55,870 bases of DNA from Pseudomonas sp. N40(2020). Lineage in GTDB: Bacteria > Pseudomonadota > Gammaproteobacteria > Pseudomonadales > Pseudomonadaceae. The translations under genes were made by a program, and so were the position numbers. The DNA is taken from positions 1 through 55,870 of the forward strand of contig NZ_JACSZV010000043.1 of assembly GCF_014472415.1 (NCBI RefSeq). Reading direction: 5' to 3'. The notes beneath the pieces were generated by a model. That model was not told the DNA's origin, ran no database searches, and worked only from the letters and a program-made list of their open reading frames with translations. Each line of letters opens with the position of its first letter. Position 1 is the stretch's first letter. Shown here one piece after another: positions 40,889 to 50,539 of the stretch.

Positions 40889-42876
40889 GTGCAAAAACTG
40901 TTGTCTTCGCTTACCACGACATCGGCTGCGCCGGCATTCAAGCCCTGATCGACAGCGGCTATGACATTGCTGCCGTGTTCACTCACGCGGATGACCCAAA
41001 AGAAAACGCTTTCTACGCCTCGGTTGCGCAACTGTGCGCAAAAAAAGGCATTCCCGTGCACGCCCCGGAAGACGTCAACCACCCGTTGTGGATCGAGCGC
41101 ATCGCCAAACTCGACCCTGACTACCTGTTCTCTTTCTACTACCGCAATCTGCTGAGTGAGCCGTTGCTGGCCACGGCGAGCAAAGGTGCATTCAACCTGC
41201 ACGGCTCGTTGTTGCCGCGCTACCGTGGCCGCGCCCCAGCGAACTGGGTGCTGGTCAACGGTGAAACCGAAACCGGCGTAACGCTGCACCGCATGGTTAA
41301 ACGTGCCGATGCCGGCGCCATCGTTGCCCAGCAGCGCGTCGCCATCGAGCGCCGCGACACCGCGCTGAGCCTGCACGGCAAACTTCGCCTCGCCGCTATC
41401 GACCTGTTGCGTGATGCACTGCCCGCCATGCTGCAAGGCCGGATCAGCGAAACCCCGCAGGATGAATCCCAAGCCACGGTATTCGGCCGTCGCACCCCGG
41501 CGGACGGCAAACTGCTCTGGGCGAAACCGGCCGAGCAACTGTTCAATCTGATTCGCGCCGTCACCCAACCGTATCCGGGTGCGTTCTGCGCCGTCGGCGA
41601 ACACAAGCTGATCGTCTGGAGTGCCGAAGTCGTCAAAGGCAACGACGGTCAGGCCCCGGGCCGGGTGATCAGCGTCGATCCGCTGCGCATTGCCTGCGGT
41701 GAAGATTCGCTGGTGATCCTCTCGGGTCAGCGTAACGACAACGGTCTGTTTCTCAGTGGCCCGCAATTGGCCAACGAACTGGGGCTGGTCGACGGCTCGT
41801 TACTGCGTGGTGCCGAATCCGGCCGTGCGCCCCGCCGTACTCGCGTGCTGATCCTTGGCGTCAACGGCTTTATCGGCAATCACCTGTCCGAGCGTCTGCT
41901 GCGCGATGACCGCTACGAAGTCTATGGCCTGGACATCGGCTCCGACGCCATCGACCGTCTGCGCAGTCATCCGCACTTCCACTACGTCGAAGGCGACATC
42001 AGCATTCACTCCGAGTGGATCGAGTACCACATCAAGAAGTGCGACGTGGTGCTGCCGCTGGTGGCCATCGCCACGCCGATCGAATACACGCGTAATCCGC
42101 TGCGGGTGTTCGAACTCGACTTCGAAGAAAACCTGAAGCTGGTGCGCTACTGCGTCAAGTACAACAAGCGCGTGATCTTCCCGTCGACCTCGGAAGTCTA
42201 TGGCATGTGCCAGGACAAGAACTTCGACGAGGACACGTCCAACCTGATCGTCGGCCCGATCAACAAGCAACGCTGGATCTATTCGGTGTCCAAGCAGTTG
42301 CTCGACCGGGTGATCTGGGCCTACGGCGCCAAGGGCCTGAATTTCACCCTGTTCCGCCCCTTCAACTGGATGGGCCCGCGTCTCGATCGTCTGGATTCGG
42401 CGCGCATCGGCAGCTCCCGCGCCATCACGCAACTGATCCTCAATCTGGTGGAAGGCACACCGATCCGTCTGTTCGACGGTGGCGAGCAGAAACGCTGCTT
42501 CACTGATATCGCCGACGGCGTCGAAGCACTGGCGCGGATCATCGATAACGACAACGACGTCTGCAACGGTCAGATCATCAACATCGGCAACCCGGACAAC
42601 GAAGCAAGCATCCGGCAGTTGGGCGAAGAGCTGCTGCGCCAGTTCGAGGCGCACCCGCTGCGCGACAACTTCCCGCCATTCGCCGGTTTCCGCGACGTCG
42701 AAAGCAAGGCGTTCTACGGTGCCGGTTACCAGGACGTCGAGCACCGCAAACCCAGCATCGCCAACGCCAAGCGCCTGCTGGACTGGACGCCGACTGTGGA
42801 AATGCGCGAGACCATCGGCAATACGCTGGATTTCTTCCTGCGTGAAGCCATGCTCGAAATCGCGGACAAGAAGTAA
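40885..42876 (+). CDS. arnA: Bifunctional UDP-glucuronate decarboxylase / UDP-Ara4N formyltransferase
   Basis: A 663-residue two-domain enzyme. Residues 1-about 305 are the formyltransferase (HGSLLPRYRGRAPANWVL), and residues about 315-660 an SDR-type decarboxylase (ILGVNGFIGNHL for NAD, and PSTSEVYGM for catalysis). It makes UDP-4-ketopentose from UDP-glucuronate and then formylates UDP-Ara4N. The start overlaps arnC by ATGA. Confidence 0.96.
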   Translation: MSAKTVVFAYHDIGCAGIQALIDSGYDIAAVFTHADDPKENAFYASVAQLCAKKGIPVHAPEDVNHPLWIERIAKLDPDYLFSFYYRNLLSEPLLATASKGAFNLHGSLLPRYRGRAPANWVLVNGETETGVTLHRMVKRADAGAIVAQQRVAIERRDTALSLHGKLRLAAIDLLRDALPAMLQGRISETPQDESQATVFGRRTPADGKLLWAKPAEQLFNLIRAVTQPYPGAFCAVGEHKLIVWSAEVVKGNDGQAPGRVISVDPLRIACGEDSLVILSGQRNDNGLFLSGPQLANELGLVDGSLLRGAESGRAPRRTRVLILGVNGFIGNHLSERLLRDDRYEVYGLDIGSDAIDRLRSHPHFHYVEGDISIHSEWIEYHIKKCDVVLPLVAIATPIEYTRNPLRVFELDFEENLKLVRYCVKYNKRVIFPSTSEVYGMCQDKNFDEDTSNLIVGPINKQRWIYSVSKQLLDRVIWAYGAKGLNFTLFRPFNWMGPRLDRLDSARIGSSRAITQLILNLVEGTPIRLFDGGEQKRCFTDIADGVEALARIIDNDNDVCNGQIINIGNPDNEASIRQLGEELLRQFEAHPLRDNFPPFAGFRDVESKAFYGAGYQDVEHRKPSIANAKRLLDWTPTVEMRETIGNTLDFFLREAMLEIADKK

Positions 42877-43760
42877 TGCAGGCCGGTCTACGCATCGACG
42901 TCGACACCTTTCGCGGCACCCGTGAAGGTGTGCCGCGCCTGCTGGAAATGCTCGATGAAGCGCAGGTCAAGGCAACGTTTTTCTTCAGTGTCGGCCCCGA
43001 CAACATGGGCCGGCATCTGTGGCGCCTGATTCGCCCGCAGTTCCTCTGGAAGATGCTGCGTTCCAATGCAGCCGGCCTGTATGGCTGGGACATTTTGCTG
43101 GCCGGCACTGCGTGGCCCGGTAAACCGATTGGCCGCGAACTCGGGCACCTGATGCGTCAGGCCCGGGACGCCGGTCATGAAGTCGGCCTGCATGCCTGGG
43201 ATCACCATGGCTGGCAGGCCAATGCCGGGCGCTGGAGCGACAAGCAACTGATCGAGCAGATTCGTCAGGGCGTCGACACCTTGAGCGACATTCTCGGAGC
43301 AAAAGTCGAGTGTTCGGCCGCCGCCGGTTGGCGGGCGGACGAGCGTGTGATTGAAGCCAAGCAGGCCTTTGGCTTTCGCTACAACAGCGATTGCCGTGGG
43401 ACACGCCTGTTTCGGCCGTTGCTGGCGGACGGCACGCCGGGCACCCCGCAGATTCCGGTGGATATACCGACCTTCGACGAAGTTGTCGGCCCAATCGTCG
43501 CGGCGCGGGACTTCAACCCATTCATTCTCGACCACTTCCTCCCGCGACAGCTCAACGTCTACACCATTCACGCCGAAGTGGAAGGGATTCTGATGGCTGA
43601 GGGTTTTCGTCAACTGCTGGCCGAGGCTCACCTGCGCAACATCCAGTTCCAACCGTTGGGCGACTTGCTACCCGAGTTCTTCAACACCTTGCCCGTGGGT
43701 CGCGTGCAACGCGGCGCCCTCGACGGCCGCGAAGGCTGGCTGGGAGTGCAAGACGCATGA
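42876..43760 (+). CDS. arnD: 4-deoxy-4-formamido-L-arabinose-phosphoundecaprenol deformylase
   Basis: A 294-residue polysaccharide-deacetylase-fold enzyme that removes the formyl group on the lipid carrier. The NodB-like motifs RIDVDTFRG near the start and HAWDHHGWQ are visible as metal-site segments. It overlaps the arnA stop by one base (TAATG). Confidence 0.95.
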   Translation: MQAGLRIDVDTFRGTREGVPRLLEMLDEAQVKATFFFSVGPDNMGRHLWRLIRPQFLWKMLRSNAAGLYGWDILLAGTAWPGKPIGRELGHLMRQARDAGHEVGLHAWDHHGWQANAGRWSDKQLIEQIRQGVDTLSDILGAKVECSAAAGWRADERVIEAKQAFGFRYNSDCRGTRLFRPLLADGTPGTPQIPVDIPTFDEVVGPIVAARDFNPFILDHFLPRQLNVYTIHAEVEGILMAEGFRQLLAEAHLRNIQFQPLGDLLPEFFNTLPVGRVQRGALDGREGWLGVQDA

Positions 43761-45409
43761 CCAAACGCTGGACATTGCCGCTGCTGTTGCTGGGCATCTG
43801 CTTGCTGGCTTACTTGCTGCCGCTGGGCACGCATGGCTTGTGGATTCCCGACGAAACCCGCTACGCGCAGATCAGCCAGGACATGCTGCTAAGCGGCAAC
43901 TGGGTGTCGCCGCATTTCATGAGCCTGCGCTACTTCGAGAAGCCGATTGCCGGTTACTGGATGATCGCCCTCGGCCAGGAGTTGTTCGGGCAGAACCTGT
44001 TCGGCGTACGTTTTGCTTCGGCGTTGAGCAGCGGTTTGAGTGTGTTGCTGTGCTTCCTGATCGCCCGGCGCTTGTGGAACGAGCCGCGCAAAAGCTTCGT
44101 CTGCGCCCTGCTCTACATGAGTTTCACGATTGTTGCCGGTCAGGCCGGTTACGCCAATCTCGATCCGCAATTCACTTTTTGGGTCAACCTGAGCCTCGTG
44201 GCGCTGTGGTTTGCTGTCGACAGCCGCTCCAGCGGCAAGCGCATGGCCGCTTGGGCGGTGCTGGGGCTGGCCTGCGGCATGGGGTTCATGACCAAAGGGT
44301 TTCTCGCCTGGCTGCTGCCGGTGCTGATCGCGTTGCCGTGGATGCTCTGGCAGAAACGCTGGCGTGAACTGCTGCTGTACGGCCCGGTGGCGATTGCCAT
44401 CGCGATCATCGTCAGCCTGCCGTGGGTGTTGGCCGTGCATGCCCAGGAACCGGATTACTGGCGGTTCTTCTTCTGGCACGAACACATCCGCCGGTTTGCC
44501 GGTGACGATGCCCAGCACGATGCGCCGTGGTGGTTTTATCTGCCGCTGCTGGTGGCGTTCAGTTTGCCGTGGGTCGGCCTGTTACCGGCAGCGTTCAAGC
44601 AAGCCTGGCAGACCCGCACTCAGCCGCCAGTAGTTTTCCTGCTGCTTTGGCTGCTGATGCCGCTGCTGTTTTTCAGCCTGAGCAACGGCAAGCTGCCGAC
44701 TTACATCCTGCCGTGCCTGTTGCCGATGGCGTTGTTGCTGGGTAACGCGTTGGCCGATCGCTTGCGGCTGGAGCAAGGTCGGGCGCTGAGCATCAATGGC
44801 CTGCTGAACTTGTTGCTTGGCTTGGTGATGCTGATTGCCGTGGTGTATCTGCAACTGAAAAAGCCGCTGTACGACCACGAACTGCACAGCCTCGTGCTGC
44901 TGTTCATCGGCCTGATCGGCTGGATCATCGCCAACCTGATGCAAGCCTTCCTGCCGTTGCAATGCGGGGCGGCGCCAGCGCTGGGCAGCCTTCTACTGGT
45001 CGGCGTACTCCCGGCAGCACTACCCAAATCGGTGGTCGCCAACAAGATGCCTGACCAGTTCATTCGCCATCACGTCACGGAACTCGCGCAGACCACGCAC
45101 TTGCTGAGTAACGATCTGGGCGCGGCCTCGGCCCTGTCCTGGCGCCTGAAACGCCCACAGGTCACGCTATACAACACGATAGGCGAATTGAAATATGGCC
45201 TTGCCTATCCTGACGGCATTCAACAGCGGGTCGATCCCGATCAAGTGCAACAGTGGATGCGCGAAGCCCGCCGCAGCGGTTCGGTCGGCGTGGTGATGCG
45301 CGTCAAGGGGCAGGACGAACTGGACGAAATCGACAGACTGCCAAAGGACGGCATCCGATACGAACAGGGCAATCTGGTGATCATGATTCTCCCTAGGGAG
45401 GCGTCATGA
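43757..45409 (+). CDS. arnT: Undecaprenyl phosphate-alpha-L-Ara4N transferase
   Basis: A 550-residue multi-pass GT83 membrane enzyme that transfers Ara4N to lipid A phosphates on the periplasmic face, lowering polymyxin binding. The catalytic loop IPDETRYAQISQDMLLSGNW follows the first helix, with about 12 helices and a C-terminal periplasmic domain. Starts within arnD (ATGA overlap). Confidence 0.95.
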   Translation: MTKRWTLPLLLLGICLLAYLLPLGTHGLWIPDETRYAQISQDMLLSGNWVSPHFMSLRYFEKPIAGYWMIALGQELFGQNLFGVRFASALSSGLSVLLCFLIARRLWNEPRKSFVCALLYMSFTIVAGQAGYANLDPQFTFWVNLSLVALWFAVDSRSSGKRMAAWAVLGLACGMGFMTKGFLAWLLPVLIALPWMLWQKRWRELLLYGPVAIAIAIIVSLPWVLAVHAQEPDYWRFFFWHEHIRRFAGDDAQHDAPWWFYLPLLVAFSLPWVGLLPAAFKQAWQTRTQPPVVFLLLWLLMPLLFFSLSNGKLPTYILPCLLPMALLLGNALADRLRLEQGRALSINGLLNLLLGLVMLIAVVYLQLKKPLYDHELHSLVLLFIGLIGWIIANLMQAFLPLQCGAAPALGSLLLVGVLPAALPKSVVANKMPDQFIRHHVTELAQTTHLLSNDLGAASALSWRLKRPQVTLYNTIGELKYGLAYPDGIQQRVDPDQVQQWMREARRSGSVGVVMRVKGQDELDEIDRLPKDGIRYEQGNLVIMILPREAS

Positions 45410-45750
45410 GCCTGTTGCTGCTGTTGGCCGCGTGCGTGCTGACCTGCCTGGGCCAGATAGCGCAGAAATACGCCGTGGAGAGTTGGCGCGGCGTCGAGTC
45501 GTCCTGGCCCGAAAAATTGCGTACGCCGTGGCTATGGCTGGCGCTGCTCGCCCTCGGTTCGGGCCTGTTGGTCTGGCTGCTGGTGTTGCAGCGTCTGGAA
45601 GTCGGCATCGCCTATCCGATGCTCAGCCTCAACTTTGTGCTGATCACCTTGATCGCCCGCGTCGTCTTCCGTGAACCCATCGACCGCCAGCACTGGCTGG
45701 GCGTGGCGCTGGTAATCGGCGGCGTGGCTTTGCTGGGGCAACAATCATGA
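45406..45750 (+). CDS. arnE: Ara4N-phosphoundecaprenol flippase subunit
   Basis: A 114-residue SMR/EamA-like protein with four membrane helices (start LLLLLAACVLTCLGQIAQKY). With ArnF it flips the lipid-linked aminosugar to the periplasmic side. Overlaps arnT by 4 nt. Confidence 0.93.
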   Translation: MSLLLLLAACVLTCLGQIAQKYAVESWRGVESSWPEKLRTPWLWLALLALGSGLLVWLLVLQRLEVGIAYPMLSLNFVLITLIARVVFREPIDRQHWLGVALVIGGVALLGQQS

Positions 45751-46151
45751 CCCAGCGTCGTGGAATCACTTTCGCCCTCGGCAGCGTGATGTTGGTCAGC
45801 GCTGCGCAACTGGGCATGCGCTGGAGCATGACGCGTCTGCCGGCGCCCGAACAATGGTTGACGCTGAACAGCCTCGACTGGCGCGCACTGGCCGTCGTCA
45901 TCACCGCGATTTTCGCCTATGCCCTGTCGATGCTCTGCTGGCTCGGCGCCCTGCGCGATCTGCCGCTGGGCCGTGCCTATTCGCTGCTGAGCATCAGCTA
46001 TGCGCTGGTGTACCTGTTGGCGGCGAGCCTGCCGCTGTTCAACGAATCCTTCAGTTTCACTAAATCACTGGGCGTGGCGCTGGTCATGTTCGGGGTCATC
46101 ACCATTAACACGCGTCCGGCTCGTGCGCCCGAACTCAGGAGTGCTCCATGA
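45747..46151 (+). CDS. arnF: Ara4N-phosphoundecaprenol flippase subunit
   Basis: A 134-residue four-helix partner of ArnE (FALGSVMLVSAAQLGMRW, YSLLSISYALVYLLAASLP). Overlaps arnE and ugd by 4 nt each, so the operon is tightly coupled. Confidence 0.92.
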   Translation: MTQRRGITFALGSVMLVSAAQLGMRWSMTRLPAPEQWLTLNSLDWRALAVVITAIFAYALSMLCWLGALRDLPLGRAYSLLSISYALVYLLAASLPLFNESFSFTKSLGVALVMFGVITINTRPARAPELRSAP

Positions 46152-47527
46152 AAATCACAGTATTTGGCAGCGGTTATGTGGGCTTGGTACAGGCGGCTGT
46201 GTTGGCCGAGGTCGGGCATGACGTGGTGTGCATGGACGTCGACCAGAAGAAGGTCGATCTGCTCAAGCAAGGCCACGTCAGCATCTTCGAACCGGGGCTG
46301 GCCAGTCTGGTGCGCGAGGGGCTGGATTCGAAACGCCTGCAATTCACCACTGATGAACAACTCGCCGTGCAGCACGGTCGAGTAGCGTTCATTGCGGTCG
46401 GCACGCCGTCCCGTGAAGACGGCTCGGCCGATCTGCGTTACGTGCTCTCGGTCGGTGACGCCATCGCCCGCCACCGTGAGCAGCCGTTGATTCTGGTGGA
46501 GAAATCCACCGTGCCAGTGGGCACCGGCGACACCTTGCGCACGCACATCGAAAAGGCTTTGATCAAGGTCGGCCGGCTGCTGCAATTCGATATCGTCTCC
46601 AACCCGGAGTTTCTCAAGGAAGGCTCGGCCGTCGCCGACTGCCGCCGTCCGGATCGCATCGTCATCGGCTGCGAGGGTGATGAGGTACGCGACGTGATGC
46701 GCGACCTGTATTCGCCGTTCAACCGCAACCATGACCGCATCATGTTCATGGACCTGCGCAGTGCCGAGCTGACCAAATACGCCGCCAACTGCATGCTGGC
46801 GACCAAGATCAGCTTCATCAACCAGATCGCCGAGCTGGCCGAACACCTGGGCGCCGACATTGAGTCGGTGCGTCAAGGCATCGGTGCCGACTCGCGCATC
46901 GGCTACCACTTTATCTACCCGGGCTGCGGTTATGGCGGCTCGTGCTTCCCCAAAGACATGCGCGCCTTGATCCACAGTGCCGAAGAAGCGCATTGCTCCA
47001 GCGACTTGCTGCAAGCGGTCGAAGCGATCAACCAACGGCAGAAACACAAGCTCTTCGAACGCATCAACGCGTTCTACCAAGGCGAACTGCGCGGCAAGAC
47101 CTTTGCCTTGTGGGGCCTGGCGTTCAAGCCCAACACCGACGACATGCGCGACGCGCCGAGCCGGGTGCTGCTGGAGGAATTGTGGGCCGCCGGTGCCAGC
47201 GTGCGCGCGTTCGACCCCGAAGCCATGCAGGAAACCCAGAACCTCTACCCGGACGAGTCGAAACTGATGCTGATGGGCACCCCGGAATCGGTACTGCCCG
47301 GCGCCGACGCGCTGATCATCTGCACCGAATGGCAGCAGTTCAAGGCCCCGGATTTCGACCTGATCAAGCAACGCCTCAACACCCCGGTGATCTTCGACGG
47401 TCGCAACCTGTATGACGCCGAGCGTTTGGCGCGCAACGGCTTCCAGTACTTTCCGATGGGCCGAGGCGAGTCGCGCAAATTGCCGATACCGTTGCAACAA
47501 TGGCCTCACAGGTCAGACGTCGCTTGA
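46148..47527 (+). CDS. ugd: UDP-glucose 6-dehydrogenase
   Basis: A 459-residue enzyme that oxidises UDP-glucose to UDP-glucuronate, the feedstock for ArnA. The NAD motif GSGYVGLVQAAVLAEVGHDV is at the start, the catalytic Cys is in GYGGSCFPKDM, and the substrate motif NPEFLKEGSAV is present. Overlaps arnF by ATGA. Confidence 0.95.
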   Translation: MKITVFGSGYVGLVQAAVLAEVGHDVVCMDVDQKKVDLLKQGHVSIFEPGLASLVREGLDSKRLQFTTDEQLAVQHGRVAFIAVGTPSREDGSADLRYVLSVGDAIARHREQPLILVEKSTVPVGTGDTLRTHIEKALIKVGRLLQFDIVSNPEFLKEGSAVADCRRPDRIVIGCEGDEVRDVMRDLYSPFNRNHDRIMFMDLRSAELTKYAANCMLATKISFINQIAELAEHLGADIESVRQGIGADSRIGYHFIYPGCGYGGSCFPKDMRALIHSAEEAHCSSDLLQAVEAINQRQKHKLFERINAFYQGELRGKTFALWGLAFKPNTDDMRDAPSRVLLEELWAAGASVRAFDPEAMQETQNLYPDESKLMLMGTPESVLPGADALIICTEWQQFKAPDFDLIKQRLNTPVIFDGRNLYDAERLARNGFQYFPMGRGESRKLPIPLQQWPHRSDVA

Positions 47528-49122
47528 TCACGTTGTCGCCTGCCATCCGCCGGCAGTCCCTGATCGCGGGGCTGCTGGCGTTCTTGTTGTTCGTCGCCGA
47601 GGTCTACTGGCAGGCCCCGATCGGGTTCGATTCACGCTTTGTACTTTTCGCTCAGGAGATGTTGCGCCACGGGCCGACGGTGTTTCCGACCACGTATGGT
47701 CAACCCTATGCCGACTATTCGGCCGTATCGACACTGTTTGTCTGGCTGCTGTCGTTGCCATTCGGCGCGGTCAACGCTTTCACCGCGTGGGCACCGAGCG
47801 CCATTGCCGGTGCGTTGATCGTGACGTTGATGTATCGGCTGCTGACCCCTTATTCCCGGCGCTGGGCATTGATCAGCATCGCGTTGCTGATGCTCACCGG
47901 CGCCTTCGTCACCGAAGTGCGCGCGGTGTCACAGGACTTGATGCTCGCTGCCGTGGCGTTTGCAGTGTTCTATCTGGGTTATGCCCATGATCACTTTGGC
48001 GGTGGAGGGCGCTGGCCGCTGATCTTCGTTCTGTTGCTGCTCGGTTTCGGCATTCGTGGGCCGATCGGGCTGGTGGTACCGACCGGCATGTTGTGCAGCT
48101 ATTACCTGCTCAATCGGCAGTGGTCGCGGTTGCTTGTGTTTGGTGTGTTGGCTTCGATGTTGCTGGTGGTGTGTGTGGGCCTGCTGTTGTGGTTAGCCAA
48201 ACTCAGTGGTGGGCCAGTCTTTATGCAAGACGTGATTCGCATGCAGTTCATGGGACGCATGGACGGCAGCGAGGGTGTCAGTGGCTCGTTGTATTACTTC
48301 ACCAGTTCACTGGGTAACTATGCGCTGGCGTATCCCATGGCATTGCTGGCACTCGCGGCCGCATGGTTGAGCAAGCCACACCAGCGCGGGCCGGCCTTGC
48401 GGCTGGTGCAATATTGCGCGGCGGCGGCACTGATCGTGATGGTCGGCCTGTCGATTCCGCAGGCGAAGAAGGCTCGGTACCTGCTGCCGATGCTGCCCAT
48501 GGCGGCGATCATCGCGGCGTATCCGTTTCAGGTGATACACGGACAAGTGTTCAGGTGGTTGCGCGGTTTGCTGCTGGGTGTGTGGCTGCTGACCCCGGGA
48601 TTATTGATAGCCGGTCTGTTATTCGCCCAGCGACGGTTTCCCGAGCAACTGACCGAAGTCGGCGTGGTGCTGATTGCGTTAGGGGTGCTGCAGTTGGCGG
48701 CGCTGTCGCGGATATTGATCCCGCGATGGCGCGCTGAAGTGCTGGCGCTGTGTTCGGTGTTGGCGTTGTGGACGGTATATGTCGCGGTATTTGAACCCGT
48801 TGAGCAGCGTCTGTATGACACTCGCACCTTCAGCCGTGCTGCGTTTGCCCAGGTGCAGCAAAACCCCGCCCCGCTGGTGCTGCACGGCATGGGCAAGGAC
48901 GCGAAGGCGATCAAGTTCATGGTCAACCTCGAACAGGATCTGCAACCGCAGTTCAGCGAAACCGCGCAGCAGCTGGAAGCACTCAAGGGGCCGGCGTGGC
49001 TGATGATGGACCGCAGTGATTTCCTGGCCCTCAAAGGTACTCCGCTGGAAAACCTGCAACCGGTACTCAGCGGCCCTTTCGACAAAAACGACTACATCCT
49101 GCTGTATCTGAAACCCTTGTAG
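47500..49122 (+). CDS. ArnT-like membrane glycosyltransferase
   Basis: A 540-residue multi-pass membrane protein of the ArnT/PMT superfamily. The N-terminal helix is followed by APIGFDSRFVLFAQEML, equivalent to the ArnT catalytic loop but with GFDSRF instead of DETRY, then ten or more helices and a C-terminal domain ending in LLYLKPL. It overlaps the end of ugd by 28 nt, so it is part of the arn transcript. It is presumably a transferase using a lipid-linked sugar; acceptor and donor are unknown. No ribosome binding site is evident before 47500. Confidence 0.78.
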   Translation: MASQVRRRLITLSPAIRRQSLIAGLLAFLLFVAEVYWQAPIGFDSRFVLFAQEMLRHGPTVFPTTYGQPYADYSAVSTLFVWLLSLPFGAVNAFTAWAPSAIAGALIVTLMYRLLTPYSRRWALISIALLMLTGAFVTEVRAVSQDLMLAAVAFAVFYLGYAHDHFGGGGRWPLIFVLLLLGFGIRGPIGLVVPTGMLCSYYLLNRQWSRLLVFGVLASMLLVVCVGLLLWLAKLSGGPVFMQDVIRMQFMGRMDGSEGVSGSLYYFTSSLGNYALAYPMALLALAAAWLSKPHQRGPALRLVQYCAAAALIVMVGLSIPQAKKARYLLPMLPMAAIIAAYPFQVIHGQVFRWLRGLLLGVWLLTPGLLIAGLLFAQRRFPEQLTEVGVVLIALGVLQLAALSRILIPRWRAEVLALCSVLALWTVYVAVFEPVEQRLYDTRTFSRAAFAQVQQNPAPLVLHGMGKDAKAIKFMVNLEQDLQPQFSETAQQLEALKGPAWLMMDRSDFLALKGTPLENLQPVLSGPFDKNDYILLYLKPL

Positions 49123-49206
49123 GCGCTGTCAGGTTGACCGTTGAGCGAGACCCGGTGAGGATGTCGAGCCTGCCCTCGAATCCGAAATAAGGACATTGAC
49201 CTCTTC

Positions 49207-50385
49207 GTGGCCACCTATTCGCCCCTCATTCGCCGGTTGATGATCAGCTCGCTCACCGTCGTCATCAGCCGCGCCCTGATCAGCCCGTTATTGACCTTGT
49301 TCCTCAGCAACAAACTCGGCCTCAACCCGCAAGACGTCGGCCTGTTGTTGGGTATCGCAGTGTTCAGTGCCACGCTGCTGTCGCTGTATGGCGGCTACAT
49401 CATCGATAAGCTGGACAAGCGCCAGTTGCTGATCCTGACCATGCTCTCGAGCGGCATCGGCCTGATCCTGCTGACCTTCGCGCAGAATCTGTATCTGGTC
49501 ACGTTGGTGCTGATCATCAGCGAGACGGCGTCGGCGCTGTTCCTGATCTGCTCCAAGGCGATCCTCAGTGAAAACCTGCCGGTTGGCCAACGGGTCAAGG
49601 CGTTCTCCCTGAACTACACATTGACCAATATCGGTTACGCCGTCGGCCCGATGATCGGCGTGGTAATTGCCGGTATCCAGCCGTCGGCGCCGTTTATCGT
49701 GGCGGGTGCGATTGCCATTGGCAGCATTTTTCTGCTGCTCGGTGCCGCCAGAGACGTCAAGCCGATAGCGCCGGTCGGTCAGCCGCAAAGCTTTCTGAAG
49801 ACCCTGATCATCCTGAAAAACGACCGCACGATGATCCTGTTCACCCTCGGCTGTCTGCTCAGCACCTTGGTGCACGGGCGCTTCACGTTGTACCTGTCGC
49901 AATACCTGCTGGTGACCCACACCCAGCAACAGACCCTCGATACCATGGCCGTCGTGCTCGCTTGTAATGCAATCACGGTGATTTTGCTGCAATACCAGGT
50001 CGGCCGCCTGCTCAGCCGCGAGCACTTGCGTCACTGGATTGCCGGCGGCACTGCGTTGTTCATTGTCGGGCTGATCGGGTTCAGTCTGGCCGACAGCCTT
50101 ATTGGCTGGTGCGTGGCAATGTTCATCTTCACTCTGGGCGAAATGATCATCTACCCGGCCGATTTCCTCTTCGTCGACACCCTGGCCCCGGAAGAACTGC
50201 GCGGCAGCTACTACGGTGCGCAGAATCTGGCGGCGCTTGGAGGTGCGGCGAGCCCGGTGATGTGCGGGTTCCTGCTGATGCACACACCGGCGCCGAGCAT
50301 GTTCTACGCTCTGAGCGCCCTGGCCGCCGTGGGCGGTTACTTGTGTGTTGTCAGTGGTCGGCGAGTCGCTTCAATTCAGAAATAA
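49207..50385 (+). CDS. MFS transporter
   Basis: A 392-residue major facilitator with about 12 helices. It has a loop-2-3 motif resembling YGGYIIDKLDKRQLL between helices 2 and 3 and a second half beginning near residue 205. It resembles drug/metabolite efflux MFS proteins; the substrate is unknown. The start is GTG at 49207 with AAGGA somewhat distant; an ATG at 49240 is possible. It is 84 bp after the ArnT-like gene. Confidence 0.85.
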   Translation: MATYSPLIRRLMISSLTVVISRALISPLLTLFLSNKLGLNPQDVGLLLGIAVFSATLLSLYGGYIIDKLDKRQLLILTMLSSGIGLILLTFAQNLYLVTLVLIISETASALFLICSKAILSENLPVGQRVKAFSLNYTLTNIGYAVGPMIGVVIAGIQPSAPFIVAGAIAIGSIFLLLGAARDVKPIAPVGQPQSFLKTLIILKNDRTMILFTLGCLLSTLVHGRFTLYLSQYLLVTHTQQQTLDTMAVVLACNAITVILLQYQVGRLLSREHLRHWIAGGTALFIVGLIGFSLADSLIGWCVAMFIFTLGEMIIYPADFLFVDTLAPEELRGSYYGAQNLAALGGAASPVMCGFLLMHTPAPSMFYALSALAAVGGYLCVVSGRRVASIQK

Positions 50386-50539
50386 TGCACTAAAGCTGCA
50401 TTAATATGAATTTGTCAGCATCGAGATAGATCGGCACACTGTGCGCGTTCCTCCCCCAATGTTGGAACACTTCGAGGGCTTTCCGGATTGTCGGACAGTC
50501 CTTTTTTTTGCCCCGAATTTGCTGCAAGGACCGATTCAC

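Noticed and set aside
45998..47509. Long minus-strand frame opposite ugd
   Set aside because: It is fully antisense to the clearly recognised ugd and arnF and has no family resemblance or ribosome binding site.
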